The notes under the pieces were generated by a model. That model saw nothing but the letters and a program-made list of their open reading frames with translations, was not told where the DNA came from and ran no database searches. Of a stretch of 64,000 nucleotides of DNA, positions 1 through 9,099 are shown piece after piece; position 1 is the first letter of the stretch, and each line of letters opens with the position of its first letter. Source of the DNA: Limnobacter thiooxidans (lineage in GTDB: Bacteria; Pseudomonadota; Gammaproteobacteria; Burkholderiales; Burkholderiaceae_B); the NCBI RefSeq assembly GCF_036323495.1, contig NZ_AP028947.1:3100001-3164000 (forward strand), written 5' to 3'. Both the position numbers and the translations under genes were made by a program.

Positions 1-774
1 CGCTTCAATGGCGTGGCCAAAGGTGTGGCCGAAATTCAGAATGGCCCGAATGCCGCCTTCGCGTTCATCTTTGGACACCACATCTGCCTTGATTTCACAG
101 GAACGCTTCACCACCAGGGCCAACAATTCCGGGTCTCGGCGCAGCAAGGCGGGCATATTCTGCTCAACCAGGTCAAGGTACGCCGTGTCAGCAATCGCGC
201 CGTGCTTGATGATTTCCGCCAAGCCGCAGCTGAGCTCGCGGTCGGGCAAAGTATTCAGAGTGGAAATGTCAGTCACCACCATCTCGGGTTGATAAAACGC
301 CCCAATCATGTTTTTTCCCAAGGGGTGGTTGATGCCGGTTTTACCGCCCACGGAACTGTCCACTTGACTAAGCAAAGTGGTCGGCACCTGGATAAACGGA
401 ATTCCGCGCATGAAAGCGGATGCGGCAAACCCGCCCATGTCGCCTACCACGCCACCGCCCAGTGCAACCAAGACGGTTTTGCGGTCGCAGTGGTTTTGCA
501 GCAAGGCATCAAATACCAATTGCAGGTTGGGCCAGTCCTTGTATTCCTCCCCATCAGGCAGGCTGACGGTGAACACTGATTTTGCACCCGCATCCAGCAA
601 ACTGGTTTTCAAGCGGTCTGCATACAGGGGCCCCACCGTGGTGTTGGTACAGATCATGGCCACTTTGCCCGCCACATGGGGTTTGAACAAATCGGCCTGA
701 CTGAGCAGCCCTTCTCCAATGTGGATCGGGTAGCTGCGGTCGCCCAAATCAACTTCCAAGGTATATCGGCTCAT
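1..774 (-). CDS. aroB: 3-dehydroquinate synthase (C-terminus beyond window)
   Basis: Second step of the shikimate pathway: converts DAHP to 3-dehydroquinate in the cytoplasm, using NAD and a divalent metal. The first 258 codons are present and the frame stays open to the window edge, so the C-terminal third is missing. The glycine-rich NAD-binding motif [11 protein letters not shown] lies near residues 106-116, [18 protein letters not shown] near 130-147, and the metal-ligand motif [10 protein letters not shown] begins near residue 248. The ATG at 772-774 overlaps the aroK stop as ATGA, so the two shikimate genes are probably translationally coupled. They form the tail of the pil operon. Confidence 0.96.
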   Translation of the reverse strand, partial: MSRYTLEVDLGDRSYPIHIGEGLLSQADLFKPHVAGKVAMICTNTTVGPLYADRLKTSLLDAGAKSVFTVSLPDGEEYKDWPNLQLVFDALLQNHCDRKTVLVALGGGVVGDMGGFAASAFMRGIPFIQVPTTLLSQVDSSVGGKTGINHPLGKNMIGAFYQPEMVVTDISTLNTLPDRELSCGLAEIIKHGAIADTAYLDLVEQNMPALLRRDPELLALVVKRSCEIKADVVSKDEREGGIRAILNFGHTFGHAIEA

Positions 775-1328
775 TCTGTTCCTATTGCCTTTTGCGTACT
801 GCTTTCATTCTTTTGATCAAGATTCAACGCCAGGCTGATCTTGTTAACAATCTGGTAAACCGGCTGGCGCCCAGTCTCTATGATCACACTCGCGCATTCC
901 TTGTACAAGGGCAAGCGTGCGGCCAGCAATTCTTCAATTTTTCGTCGGGGGTTGGGGCCTTGCAGCAGGGGCCGGTTTTTGTCCATCCGGGTGCGCTGGT
1001 AAAGCTCGGAAGCAGAGGCGCTCAAGTAAATAACCGAGCCAATCTGTTTGAGCACTTCGCGGTTTTCCTGGACCAGCACGATGCCACCGCCTGTGGCAAT
1101 CACCTGACGCTCTTTGCCAACAAAACTGGCCAGTGCCGTCGACTCGCGTCGACGAAAACCGGCCTCGCCTTCAATTTCGAATATGACGGGAATACTGACG
1201 CCTGTTTGATGCTCGATCAGGTGATCGGTATCAGTGAACTCCCAGGACAGATGCTTGGCCAAGGCCTTGCCGACAGTGCTTTTGCCGGCACCCATCATGC
1301 CCACCAGCACAATGCATTGATTGGACAC
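771..1328 (-). CDS. aroK: Shikimate kinase
   Basis: Phosphorylates shikimate at the 3-hydroxyl with ATP. The P-loop GMMGAGKST is at residues 10-18, the shikimate-binding DTD at 33-35, the GGG substrate loop at 80-82, and a lid region starting RPLL follows. I chose the GTG start at 1328 because it gives 185 residues and an N-terminus of the family's usual length. An in-frame ATG at 1397 would add 23 residues and run 20 bases into the end of pilQ. Neither start has a strong ribosome-binding site. The gene lies between pilQ and aroB, the usual order in beta- and gammaproteobacteria. Confidence 0.94.
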   Translation of the reverse strand: MSNQCIVLVGMMGAGKSTVGKALAKHLSWEFTDTDHLIEHQTGVSIPVIFEIEGEAGFRRRESTALASFVGKERQVIATGGGIVLVQENREVLKQIGSVIYLSASASELYQRTRMDKNRPLLQGPNPRRKIEELLAARLPLYKECASVIIETGRQPVYQIVNKISLALNLDQKNESSTQKAIGTE

Positions 1329-1377
1329 TTCATTCAATTTTTGTAAACAATCAACCCATTGTACGGTAAAGCATGTC

Positions 1378-3456
1378 TTACTGGTCTGCGAGCACAACGG
1401 GCGTCAAAAAGATTAACAACTCAGCCCGGCGCTTGGTGTCCGTCTTTCCACGAAAAAGAACACCCAATCCGGGAATGTCTCCAAGAAATGGGGTTTTCTC
1501 TCGCAGCACGTTGTCGTCCTCTTCAAAAATCCCTCCCAACACCACCGTGCCGCCGTCCGCCACCAACACCTTGGTCTTCACCCGGCGGGTGTCAATGGCG
1601 GGGCCGTTGGCAGTGGTTATGCCCAGTGAGTCCTTGGCGACATCGACATCCAGCAATACTGTGCCGTCAGGCGCAATCTGGGGGGTCACCGCCAGTTTGA
1701 GATTGGCCTCCTTGAATTCGATGGCCGTGGCCCCGCTGCTGGTGGCAATCTGGTACGGAATTTCGGTGCCCTGTTCAATCAGGGCGGGTTCCTTGTTCGA
1801 AGTAATCACCCGGGGGTTCGACACAGTACGGATCTTGTTGCTGGTCTCAAGCGCCCGCAATTGCAGGTTGATCAAGCGGGTGGAGTTGGCGTTGAACAGG
1901 GTATAGGCCAGATTGGTCGACGCGGATGAACCGGTGTCCACGAAATTGCCACTGCCAAACTGGTCACCAATGTCAAAAAATGCGTCAGAGCGCGAGGAAG
2001 CGGCGCGAACATTCACACCCAGTTCCTTGGACACGGATGTGTCGGCCAGCACCACTCGGGCCTCAATCATGACCTGCTTCACCGGCTTGTCCAGACCCGA
2101 TACAACTGAACTGATTCGGTCCATCCGGGTTGGCGTGTCCTGCACGAAAATCTGGCTTGTTCGTTCATCAGAAATCAGCGTGCCGCGAGATGACAACAGC
2201 TTTGAATCCTCTGACTTGATCATCTGGACTAGCTCAGCTGTTTTCTGATAACTGATTTGAAACACCTTGGAAACCAGCGGCTCCATGTCATCCAGGGCAC
2301 GGGTATTGGCGGCCTGAAACCGGTCGTTACTGACATTTTCAGGTGTTGACACCAGCAATACGTTGCCCGACTGGCTGGATACCAAACCCTGCGAGCGCAT
2401 CACGATGTCCAGCGCTTGGTCCCAAGGCACGTCTTTGAGAAACACCGTGACTTTGCCTTGTATGGAATCACTCAACACCAGGTTCATCTTCGTAAAATCG
2501 GCAAACACCTGCATCACGGTTCGAATGTCTGCATCTTTGAAGTCCAACGTGATAGGCCGACCTGAATACCGGGACGCCACACTTTGGCTTGGACTCAGGG
2601 GCTTTGAAACCTCCGGCTTGGCCAAACCCGCAGTTTTCTCGAGGGGAATAAATTCCACCTCAACGACCTTGTCGATCTGGCGAATGACATGGGTCGATTT
2701 GTTCAGCGTCATGTCCACCGACAGGGCCTGGTCGCCTGGACTCAACTTCACATTGCCGACCAAACCAGAGGGTGCGCTGTTCAAGCTGACAGGTATACCG
2801 GGTTTTATTTTTGCATTGGCAAAGCGAAGCCTCAATCTGTCGTTAGTCAACCGGGCATCGGCCTGAATGCCACTTCGGTCGAACTCAATTCTCAGCACCG
2901 ACTTGCCGTTCTGTTCAGACAGGCTCCAGGTACTGACCTGCGGCCCTTCCTGAATGACCACCGGCTTTCCAAGAACCGCCTGTACTGTATTTTTTAACTC
3001 ACTTTTTTCAGACAACACAGCCGCCTGACCGCCACCCGGCACAAAGGGTCGGGGCCCCGAGAACACCAAACGCACTGAACGCTCGGACTGGCTGGTTTGT
3101 ACCTCATAACTTTGAGCCGTTTCAAACACCAGGCGACTTCGCCCCTGAGCAGAAACAAGTTGCCCCTGCTTGATGCGGCTGTGTTCTGAAAATTTCACGG
3201 GCAAGGCTGGGTTATCCAACACTGCAGAAAAATCCACCACTTGGCGGGCGGGGTTCGCCATGCGGAACAAGCCCACTTTGCTGTCCAGGGGCGCGTCGAA
3301 TTCCAGCGTGACTTCAGTGCGGTCGTCACGCTCATCCACCTTGGCGTCCACAATAGTCAGTGCAAAGGCTGGACCAAAAACCAGTCCAAGCATGAAGCCC
3401 AATACAGTTTGCCGGATCAGGTGAAAATCACCCTTTGTTTTCGTTTGAATATTCAT
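1378..3456 (-). CDS. pilQ: Type IV pilus secretin PilQ
   Basis: Outer-membrane secretin that forms the gated channel for the type IV pilus. The 692-residue protein has a signal peptide (about residues 1-33, ending GPAFA), two beta-rich AMIN-type regions that would bind peptidoglycan, an N0/STN domain near 298-360 (starts GRPITLDFKDADIRTVMQV), an N1-like domain, and the C-terminal secretin barrel with the signature TPFLGDIPGLGVLFR. The frame is open from a TTG at 3459, but the ATG at 3456, overlapping the pilP stop as TGATG, is the better start. Last pil gene before aroK. Confidence 0.95.
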   Translation of the reverse strand: MNIQTKTKGDFHLIRQTVLGFMLGLVFGPAFALTIVDAKVDERDDRTEVTLEFDAPLDSKVGLFRMANPARQVVDFSAVLDNPALPVKFSEHSRIKQGQLVSAQGRSRLVFETAQSYEVQTSQSERSVRLVFSGPRPFVPGGGQAAVLSEKSELKNTVQAVLGKPVVIQEGPQVSTWSLSEQNGKSVLRIEFDRSGIQADARLTNDRLRLRFANAKIKPGIPVSLNSAPSGLVGNVKLSPGDQALSVDMTLNKSTHVIRQIDKVVEVEFIPLEKTAGLAKPEVSKPLSPSQSVASRYSGRPITLDFKDADIRTVMQVFADFTKMNLVLSDSIQGKVTVFLKDVPWDQALDIVMRSQGLVSSQSGNVLLVSTPENVSNDRFQAANTRALDDMEPLVSKVFQISYQKTAELVQMIKSEDSKLLSSRGTLISDERTSQIFVQDTPTRMDRISSVVSGLDKPVKQVMIEARVVLADTSVSKELGVNVRAASSRSDAFFDIGDQFGSGNFVDTGSSASTNLAYTLFNANSTRLINLQLRALETSNKIRTVSNPRVITSNKEPALIEQGTEIPYQIATSSGATAIEFKEANLKLAVTPQIAPDGTVLLDVDVAKDSLGITTANGPAIDTRRVKTKVLVADGGTVVLGGIFEEDDNVLREKTPFLGDIPGLGVLFRGKTDTKRRAELLIFLTPVVLADQ

Positions 3457-3950
3457 CAAAGTCCCCCAGGCAAAGTGCCAGGCATCAAGTTCAACTCCAG
3501 GGGTTTGCCCCCCGCCAGCCCATCAAGCGGCATCAGCACCACCCGATTGACCCCAAAAGAAATCACCTTGTACGTATTGAGCACATAGCTTCCGACCGCT
3601 ACCACATGGTCTTTTTGTCCATCATTCAAAATGGCCACGCGCTGTCCGGCCGATTCAATCATCCCGGTCAGCCGAAGCGTTTCCACAGGCAAATCGTTGG
3701 CCGCCGGAACTTCACCCTTTGCATTGCGCTGGGTTGCAGACCAGTCAAACAATCGGCCGGTAATCAAAGGCAGATCACGCGCACTCTCAACCTGGGCTTG
3801 CGTCAAATCCATGGGCGTCTGGGGCAAGATTTCCTGACTCTGGCGAATCCGTTGTGCCAGCAGGTTCAGATCATCGGAATGCTGATCAGCGGGGTTGGCC
3901 AGCTCGGGCAACAAGGGCACCAGCAGTAAAGAAAACAGAAATGAAATCAT
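3456..3950 (-). CDS. pilP: Type IV pilus alignment protein PilP, no lipobox seen
   Basis: Periplasmic partner of PilN/PilO that links the inner-membrane alignment complex to the PilQ secretin. 164 residues, with a hydrophobic N-terminus (MISFLFSLLLVPLLPEL), then a helical linker, then a C-terminal beta domain (LRLTGMIES to the end) of the HR type that contacts PilQ. Most PilP proteins are lipoproteins with a Cys after the signal. This one contains no cysteine, so it is either anchored by the uncleaved N-terminus or released. The start at 3950 overlaps the pilO stop (ATGA). A longer open frame up to 4034 runs inside pilO and is unlikely. Confidence 0.88.
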   Translation of the reverse strand: MISFLFSLLLVPLLPELANPADQHSDDLNLLAQRIRQSQEILPQTPMDLTQAQVESARDLPLITGRLFDWSATQRNAKGEVPAANDLPVETLRLTGMIESAGQRVAILNDGQKDHVVAVGSYVLNTYKVISFGVNRVVLMPLDGLAGGKPLELNLMPGTLPGGL

Positions 3951-4567
3951 TGCGCAGCCTCCAGCTTTACCGGTGTGCCAGCCGGGCCAGAAACTGGCTG
4001 GGCAAAGGCATTCAGCTCGCCACTGAGTTGCCACACACCGCTCTCGGGAATCAGCGCCATTTCAAACTCCTTCATGGTCACCTGCCGACTCAGGCTGGCA
4101 ATGTGATTGGGCAATTTGGCAATCGAAGCGCCCTCACCGCGCACGGTCAGCTTGACGGGCACGCGGCGCATCACTTCCAGGTCCTGGTGTTGTTGAGGCG
4201 TGAACTCGGCCAAGCGAAGGGTGTTATCCAGAATCATTTCGTTAATGCGACCCAGCAAAGAAGCCAGCTCCCGCTCAGAGGGCAGGGTTTTCTTCAACTC
4301 GGGCAATAGCAGTTCCAGCTCAGCCAATTCAAGTTCAATGGCCGGTTGTTCCAGCAGCAACTGCGATTCCGCTTTAAGCTGGGTCAGGGAAGTCTGAATT
4401 TCTGTTTCGGCCTGCCGGGCCTGTTCCAGGTCGTCCTGCCAGAACACAAAGAACGCCCCGATGGACATCACAAGCCAAAGGGCCAGAATAACCAAGAGTC
4501 GTTTTGCCAGACCCAGTTGAATCAACTGGTCGGTTGCCTCATCTAGACTCCAGTTATCGAGACTCAT
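3947..4567 (-). CDS. pilO: Type IV pilus alignment protein PilO
   Basis: Inner-membrane component of the PilMNOP complex; it dimerises with PilN through periplasmic coiled coils. 206 residues: short cytoplasmic N-terminus (MSLDNWSLDEATDQL), one membrane helix at about residues 26-44, a Glu/Gln/Leu-rich coiled coil at about 45-105, then a ferredoxin-like C-terminal domain (EVMRRVPVKLTVRGE onward). The start overlaps the end of pilN by 14 bases and its stop overlaps the pilP start, as expected for stoichiometric, coupled expression. Confidence 0.92.
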   Translation of the reverse strand: MSLDNWSLDEATDQLIQLGLAKRLLVILALWLVMSIGAFFVFWQDDLEQARQAETEIQTSLTQLKAESQLLLEQPAIELELAELELLLPELKKTLPSERELASLLGRINEMILDNTLRLAEFTPQQHQDLEVMRRVPVKLTVRGEGASIAKLPNHIASLSRQVTMKEFEMALIPESGVWQLSGELNAFAQPVSGPAGTPVKLEAAQ

Positions 4568-5132
4568 GATTAGCCTCCCTCAACTGGGCACGAATTTCAA
4601 AGACATGGCGGGGTGCGGTCGCCCCCTCTGCGTCATCACGCGGTGCAATCAAAGTCACCAGGTCCACTGACTTGAACAAGGTATTGCCCGCTTCCATGTC
4701 ATCCACCCAACTGGCCAGTGTTGACACCGTGTTGGTGAAACCATTGACATGCAATACACCCTTGATAACGTACAGGCGGGTCATCGACACACTTGCTGGC
4801 ACCGTGGCATCCAGAAACGAAACCCACTGACTGGCCAGCAAGGATTCCGCTTGAACTGTTTTTAGTGCATTCACTTGTCGCTTCAGAACAGCAACCCGGT
4901 CCTTCTTGTCTTGAACCACTTTCACCCGCTCGGCCATTTCTGCCTCCATGGCTGCCAGATTGCTCAAAAACTGACTTTTCCTGGCCACTCGATCGGCAAA
5001 CTCATTGCCTATCGCATTGCAAACCAGCAAACCTGCCAGTATTCCTCCAGCCAACTCAAGGACAACTCGGCGCCTGTTCTTGAGCTCGCGGTCAGCGCGG
5101 TAGGGAAACAGGTTGAAAAGTATTACTCGCAT
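4554..5132 (-). CDS. pilN: Type IV pilus assembly protein PilN
   Basis: Bitopic inner-membrane protein whose cytoplasmic N-terminus docks into PilM and whose periplasmic part pairs with PilO. 192 residues: the N-terminal docking segment reads FNLFPYRADREL (residues 6-17), a variant of the usual INLLPHRE consensus, followed by a membrane helix at about 27-45, a coiled coil at about 55-95, and a ferredoxin-like periplasmic domain. It overlaps pilM by 10 bases and pilO by 14. The altered docking peptide goes with an unusual PilM (next gene upstream). Confidence 0.92.
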   Translation of the reverse strand: MRVILFNLFPYRADRELKNRRRVVLELAGGILAGLLVCNAIGNEFADRVARKSQFLSNLAAMEAEMAERVKVVQDKKDRVAVLKRQVNALKTVQAESLLASQWVSFLDATVPASVSMTRLYVIKGVLHVNGFTNTVSTLASWVDDMEAGNTLFKSVDLVTLIAPRDDAEGATAPRHVFEIRAQLREANHESR

Positions 5133-6091
5133 GGCATGGCCTCCAATGCACCGAAAGGCACCACATCATCGTGCCAGCGGTTTTGAAGTTCTTTGCGCGG
5201 GGGAATATCCATCAAGCGCGGCGACAACACCTGGCTTCGCTTGGCGGTCAGCTCACATCCCTTGGCGTACATCAACTCGCCCCCGAGGATCAACCTCACG
5301 GACGCGGTTTCATCCGGCACGCCGTCCCTTGTCCATGTTGAAACCAGCCTTTCCAATGCTGAAATGGCCTGCACCACCGAGAAGCCCTCTTCGCTGTGTT
5401 CCCAGCTTTCGTTGAACAACACCCCTTGAGAGAAAACGCCCAGCCTCACCCGGTTTCTTGAAAGCTCACCGTGCAGCAAAAAACGAATATCTACCTGCTT
5501 CAAAGCGGCAGGCACCATCTGCAGGTAACCGTTCATCGCAGCGACAGAATCCAGCGTAATGCCAAGGCATTGCAGCCCGCTGGCCTGGCAGGCTTGACGC
5601 ACTTCGTCGACCTGCCTTTGGTCGATACCTGCTACGGCCAGGCTGACGTGGCCATCCGACAGCTCGGCTTTCAGCTGCCAGTCAAAAGCCGCTTCACGCT
5701 CGGATGACCCTGCGGCAAGCTCCATCAATTCCTGAATCTGGTAGCGAATCAGGCTTTCACGCTCGTCTTTCGGCACGCTGATCTCCCCCAGGTAGGCATG
5801 CTTGGAGGGAACGGAGAACACCAGAAATTGAGGGCGAACAGCCCCAGCCGGCAAACGGCGAAGCGCACCCTGAATGGCTTGCTCAAGGGGCGCAGACGGG
5901 ATCAAGGCATCCTGTGAAGGCAATCCAGCCAGGTCTTCGCCGCCCGACGCAAGAATCGATTTGAATGAAAGACTGCGTTGCCTGTCTATTTCGCCATAGA
6001 CCCATCGACAACTGGCGCCGCTGACCGACATCGACAGGGCGTAGGTCGCCCTTCTCTGCAATTTAAGCCACATATTCCGGATTGATTTCAT
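5123..6091 (-). CDS. pilM: PilM-like pilus assembly protein, divergent
   Basis: First gene of the pilMNOPQ operon. PilM is normally an actin-like cytoplasmic ATP-binding protein that binds the PilN N-terminus. The PilM-like core is recognisable (VPKDERESLIRYQIQELMEL, AFDWQL, VAGIDQRQVDEVRQACQASG, LGITLDSVAAMNGY). The N-terminal phosphate-binding motif, usually GIDIGxxxVK, is not: the matching stretch reads LSMSVSGASCRWVYGE. The C-terminal part is also shorter, giving 322 residues against about 350. Assignment rests on gene position plus the core motifs. Nucleotide binding may be lost. The start at 6091 has only a weak upstream ribosome-binding site. Confidence 0.82.
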   Translation of the reverse strand: MKSIRNMWLKLQRRATYALSMSVSGASCRWVYGEIDRQRSLSFKSILASGGEDLAGLPSQDALIPSAPLEQAIQGALRRLPAGAVRPQFLVFSVPSKHAYLGEISVPKDERESLIRYQIQELMELAAGSSEREAAFDWQLKAELSDGHVSLAVAGIDQRQVDEVRQACQASGLQCLGITLDSVAAMNGYLQMVPAALKQVDIRFLLHGELSRNRVRLGVFSQGVLFNESWEHSEEGFSVVQAISALERLVSTWTRDGVPDETASVRLILGGELMYAKGCELTAKRSQVLSPRLMDIPPRKELQNRWHDDVVPFGALEAMPCE

Positions 6092-6276
6092 GTTTGAACT
6101 CTGTGCCTGTTAGAGCTTCAGAGTATTGAATTCGGACTATCCAGCTAACCCTCATTGGAGTGCCCATCCAGTAGGGGGAGATCGCTTGAATCACCACTCG
6201 GGTCAACTTGGGGCAATTCGGCTGCGTTGGACGCTACAATGTCACCTACTCCAACACCGTTTCCATCCAACGCCCA
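6092..6276. promoter_or_regulatory. Divergent pilM/mrcA intergenic region
   Basis: 185 bases separate the divergent pilM and mrcA genes and must hold both promoters. On the plus strand a TACAAT at 6235-6240 could be a -10 element for mrcA, but no good -35 lies 16-18 bases upstream of it. I see no convincing sigma-70 promoter for pilM and no clear operator palindrome. Confidence 0.4.
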
Positions 6277-8754
6277 GTGAATTCAAACAAACCTCGCATC
6301 AAGCAACACCCCCAAGGCTTTATCGCCACCGTGCTGGCTTTGCTCATCGGCTTGGGTATTTCCGGCGCACTGCTGGTCGGTGTTGCGCTGGCCCTGATTT
6401 TTCCGAAATTGCCCGACCTCGATACCCTGACCGATTACCGCCCCAAGGTTCCCCTTCGGGTGATGACCACCGACGGCGTACTGATCGGTGAATTCGGAGA
6501 AGAAAGGCGGCGTCCGGTCGACATCACCGAAGTGCCTTTGGTCATGCAGCAGGCCATTCTGGCAGCCGAAGATGATCGGTTCTACCAGCACGGCGGTATC
6601 GATTTCATGGGGGTGGCTCGCGCATTGGTCACGAACGTCACATCGGGTGGTCGAACCCAGGGCGCCAGTACCATCACCATGCAGGTCGCGCGCAATTTTT
6701 TCCTGACCCGGGACAAAACCTGGACACGAAAACTGTACGAAGTGCTGCTTGCTTACAAGATCGAAGACAACTTGACCAAAGATGAAATTCTGGAGCTTTA
6801 CATCAACCAGATTTACCTGGGTCAACGTGCTTACGGCTTCCAGGCTGCATCACAGGTTTACTTCGGCAAACCCCTGCGCGACATCAATGCTGCAGAAGCT
6901 GCCATGCTGGCCGGCTTGCCCAAGGCACCTTCCGCATTCAACCCAATCGTCAATCCGAACAGGGCCAAGATTCGCCAGGAATACGTGCTTCGCCGCATGA
7001 ATGACCTGGACTACCTGGATGACACGCAGTTTGAGCAAGCCCTGAAAACCGAATTGGTTTACCGAAACAGAAAAGCCAACGGAGACGACGTTGAAGCCAC
7101 CACAGGCCTCACCATCAACGCAGATTACGCGGCAGAAATGGCTCGCCAGGCCGCAGTTGAAATGTACGGGGAAGAAGCCTACACCTCAGGTATCACTGTC
7201 ACCACCACCCTGATCGCCAAGGAGCAGCGTGCAGCGCAGCGTGCCTTGCGCAACAGCGTCATGGACTATGAACTGCGGCAATACTTCCGCGGTCCTGAAG
7301 GCTACATTGAGCTGCCCAGCGATGCCAAGGAAGCCGAGGCCGTGATTGGTGACAACATCAGCGACTACACCGACTACGGCTTCCTGCAAAGTGCGGTGGT
7401 ATTGTCCGCAAGCCCAACAGAGGTTGTTGTGTCTCAGGGTGCCGGCCAACCAATCCGGTTGACTGGGGACAGCCTGAAACCTGCGCTTAGTTGGCTCAAT
7501 GAACGCGCACCTGCCAACAAACGCCTCAAACGCGGCGCCGTGGTTCGTATCTTGAAACGCAAAGACCAGCCGCTGATGTTGACCCAGTTGCCGGAAGTAG
7601 AAGCTGCCTTTATCGCCATCACACCCAAGGACGGGGCCATTCGCGCCTTGTCAGGCGGATTCGAATTTTCACGCAACAAGTTCAACCACGTGACACAAGC
7701 CACGCGCCAACCCGGCTCGGCCTTCAAACCATTCGTGTATTCGGCGGCTCTTGAAAAAGGAGTTACTCCCACCACTCTCGTGGCCGACGAACCTATTTTC
7801 GTACCTGCCGACACACCCGGCGGCAAAGACTGGAGCCCCAAGAACTACGACGGCAAATATGACGGCCCCATGCTTCTCAAGGAAGGCCTGGCCAAGTCCA
7901 AAAATATGGTGTCCATTCGGGTACTCCAGGAAATTACACCGCAATATGGTCAGCGCTGGGCCACGCAGTTCGGCTTCCCTGCTGCAAATGTGCCGCCATA
8001 CCTCACCATGGCATTGGGCGCAGTCACAACAAACCCCTTGCAAATGGCCAGCGCTTACGCGGTATTTGCCAATTCTGGCTATCGCATCAAGCCTTACCTG
8101 ATCGAAAAAATCACCGATGGCAGCGGCCGTATTGTCGCCAGGGCCCGCCCAGCTGTTGCGGGTGAAGAAGCCAACCGCGTCATTGACGCGCGCAACGCAT
8201 TCCTGACCACTCGCTTGCTTCGGGAAGTTGTAGAACGTGGCACTGCCACACGCGCCAAAGTATTGAACCGCGGTGACATCGTAGGAAAAACAGGGACTAC
8301 GAACGACAGCCACGACGCCTGGTTTGCTGGCTACAACAGCGACATTGCAGCCATTGCCTGGGTCGGTTACGACCAACCCCGCAATCTGGGTGCCCGTGAA
8401 ACCGGTGGCGGCCTGGCGCTGCCAATCTGGATCGATTACATGAGAGTGGCTTTGGCCGACCTGCCGGAAAAACCTCAGGTGGTACCCGCAGGAATCGATT
8501 TCGTGGATGGTAATTACTACTACACCGAGTATCGACCTGGTTCAGGTGTTGCGCGAATCGACGTCAATGGTGGTGGCGACGACATCAACAGCCTATTCAA
8601 CTTCTTGCAGGGGTTGGGTGGGATGCTCAAAGGCGATGGCCAAGCACCACCTGTGAACAACAACCCAACAGCAGGCGACGGCACCACCTACGAACAACCC
8701 GCCCGTCCGAAAAATCCGCCCAAAGACGACATTGAGCGCCTTTTTGGGAACTGA
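6277..8754 (+). CDS. mrcA: Penicillin-binding protein 1A (transglycosylase/transpeptidase)
   Basis: Bifunctional class A PBP that polymerises and cross-links peptidoglycan at the inner membrane. 825 residues: membrane anchor at about 15-40, GT51 transglycosylase with the catalytic Glu in EDDRFYQH (E98) and GASTITMQ, an OB-like insert, and a transpeptidase domain with SAFK (nucleophile S481), SKN (541-543) and KTGTTND (671-676). The C-terminal tail is Pro/Asn-rich. The start is uncertain: the frame is open from a TTG at 6208, and I prefer the GTG at 6277 because it gives a normal short cytoplasmic tail, though no ribosome-binding site precedes it. Divergence from the pil operon is conserved in many proteobacteria. 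Confidence 0.94.
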   Translation: MNSNKPRIKQHPQGFIATVLALLIGLGISGALLVGVALALIFPKLPDLDTLTDYRPKVPLRVMTTDGVLIGEFGEERRRPVDITEVPLVMQQAILAAEDDRFYQHGGIDFMGVARALVTNVTSGGRTQGASTITMQVARNFFLTRDKTWTRKLYEVLLAYKIEDNLTKDEILELYINQIYLGQRAYGFQAASQVYFGKPLRDINAAEAAMLAGLPKAPSAFNPIVNPNRAKIRQEYVLRRMNDLDYLDDTQFEQALKTELVYRNRKANGDDVEATTGLTINADYAAEMARQAAVEMYGEEAYTSGITVTTTLIAKEQRAAQRALRNSVMDYELRQYFRGPEGYIELPSDAKEAEAVIGDNISDYTDYGFLQSAVVLSASPTEVVVSQGAGQPIRLTGDSLKPALSWLNERAPANKRLKRGAVVRILKRKDQPLMLTQLPEVEAAFIAITPKDGAIRALSGGFEFSRNKFNHVTQATRQPGSAFKPFVYSAALEKGVTPTTLVADEPIFVPADTPGGKDWSPKNYDGKYDGPMLLKEGLAKSKNMVSIRVLQEITPQYGQRWATQFGFPAANVPPYLTMALGAVTTNPLQMASAYAVFANSGYRIKPYLIEKITDGSGRIVARARPAVAGEEANRVIDARNAFLTTRLLREVVERGTATRAKVLNRGDIVGKTGTTNDSHDAWFAGYNSDIAAIAWVGYDQPRNLGARETGGGLALPIWIDYMRVALADLPEKPQVVPAGIDFVDGNYYYTEYRPGSGVARIDVNGGGDDINSLFNFLQGLGGMLKGDGQAPPVNNNPTAGDGTTYEQPARPKNPPKDDIERLFGN

Positions 8755-8772
8755 AAACAGCGGACGAAGTGG

Positions 8773-9099
8773 TTACAGGGCAGGACAGGCCATGCCAAGC
8801 TGGCCTGTCAGCAATTCGACGAAATGGGTCTTGAACGGCACCTTGCTGCGGGTGTCGACCCATTCGCCATTGAACAGGAAATAGTGAAAGCCACCCGACT
8901 TCGCCGCCAGCCAAAGCTCGTGATTGGCCACCTGGCTGTTCAAAATCATCTTGCCTTTGTCTTCAAAATCAAGGGTTAATACATTGCCCGAGCGCATTGA
9001 ATCTGCATCAAGGTCCAGCGTATCGACCAAGGATTCAATATACTCTTCAACTTGAACCAAGGTGGCATCCACCACCGCCTGGAATTCCGTATCTGTCAT
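8773..9099 (-). CDS. cyaY: Frataxin-like iron-sulfur cluster protein CyaY
   Basis: Small acidic iron-binding protein that modulates IscS-dependent Fe-S cluster assembly. 108 residues with an acidic N-terminal helix (MTDTEFQAVVDATLVQVEEY, then ESLVDTLDLDADS) and the frataxin beta-sheet (VLTLDFEDKGKMILNSQ, HELWLAAKSGGFHY). The start at 9099 is preceded by a good AAAGGTGA ribosome-binding site that lies inside the lptM coding sequence. Its ATG overlaps the lptM ATG on the other strand. It converges on mrcA with an 18-base gap and no visible terminator. Confidence 0.93.
   Translation of the reverse strand: MTDTEFQAVVDATLVQVEEYIESLVDTLDLDADSMRSGNVLTLDFEDKGKMILNSQVANHELWLAAKSGGFHYFLFNGEWVDTRSKVPFKTHFVELLTGQLGMACPAL

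Noticed and set aside
6092..6276. Promoter for pilM in the divergent region
   Set aside because: Only weak hexamers could be lined up by eye, none convincing enough to list as a site.
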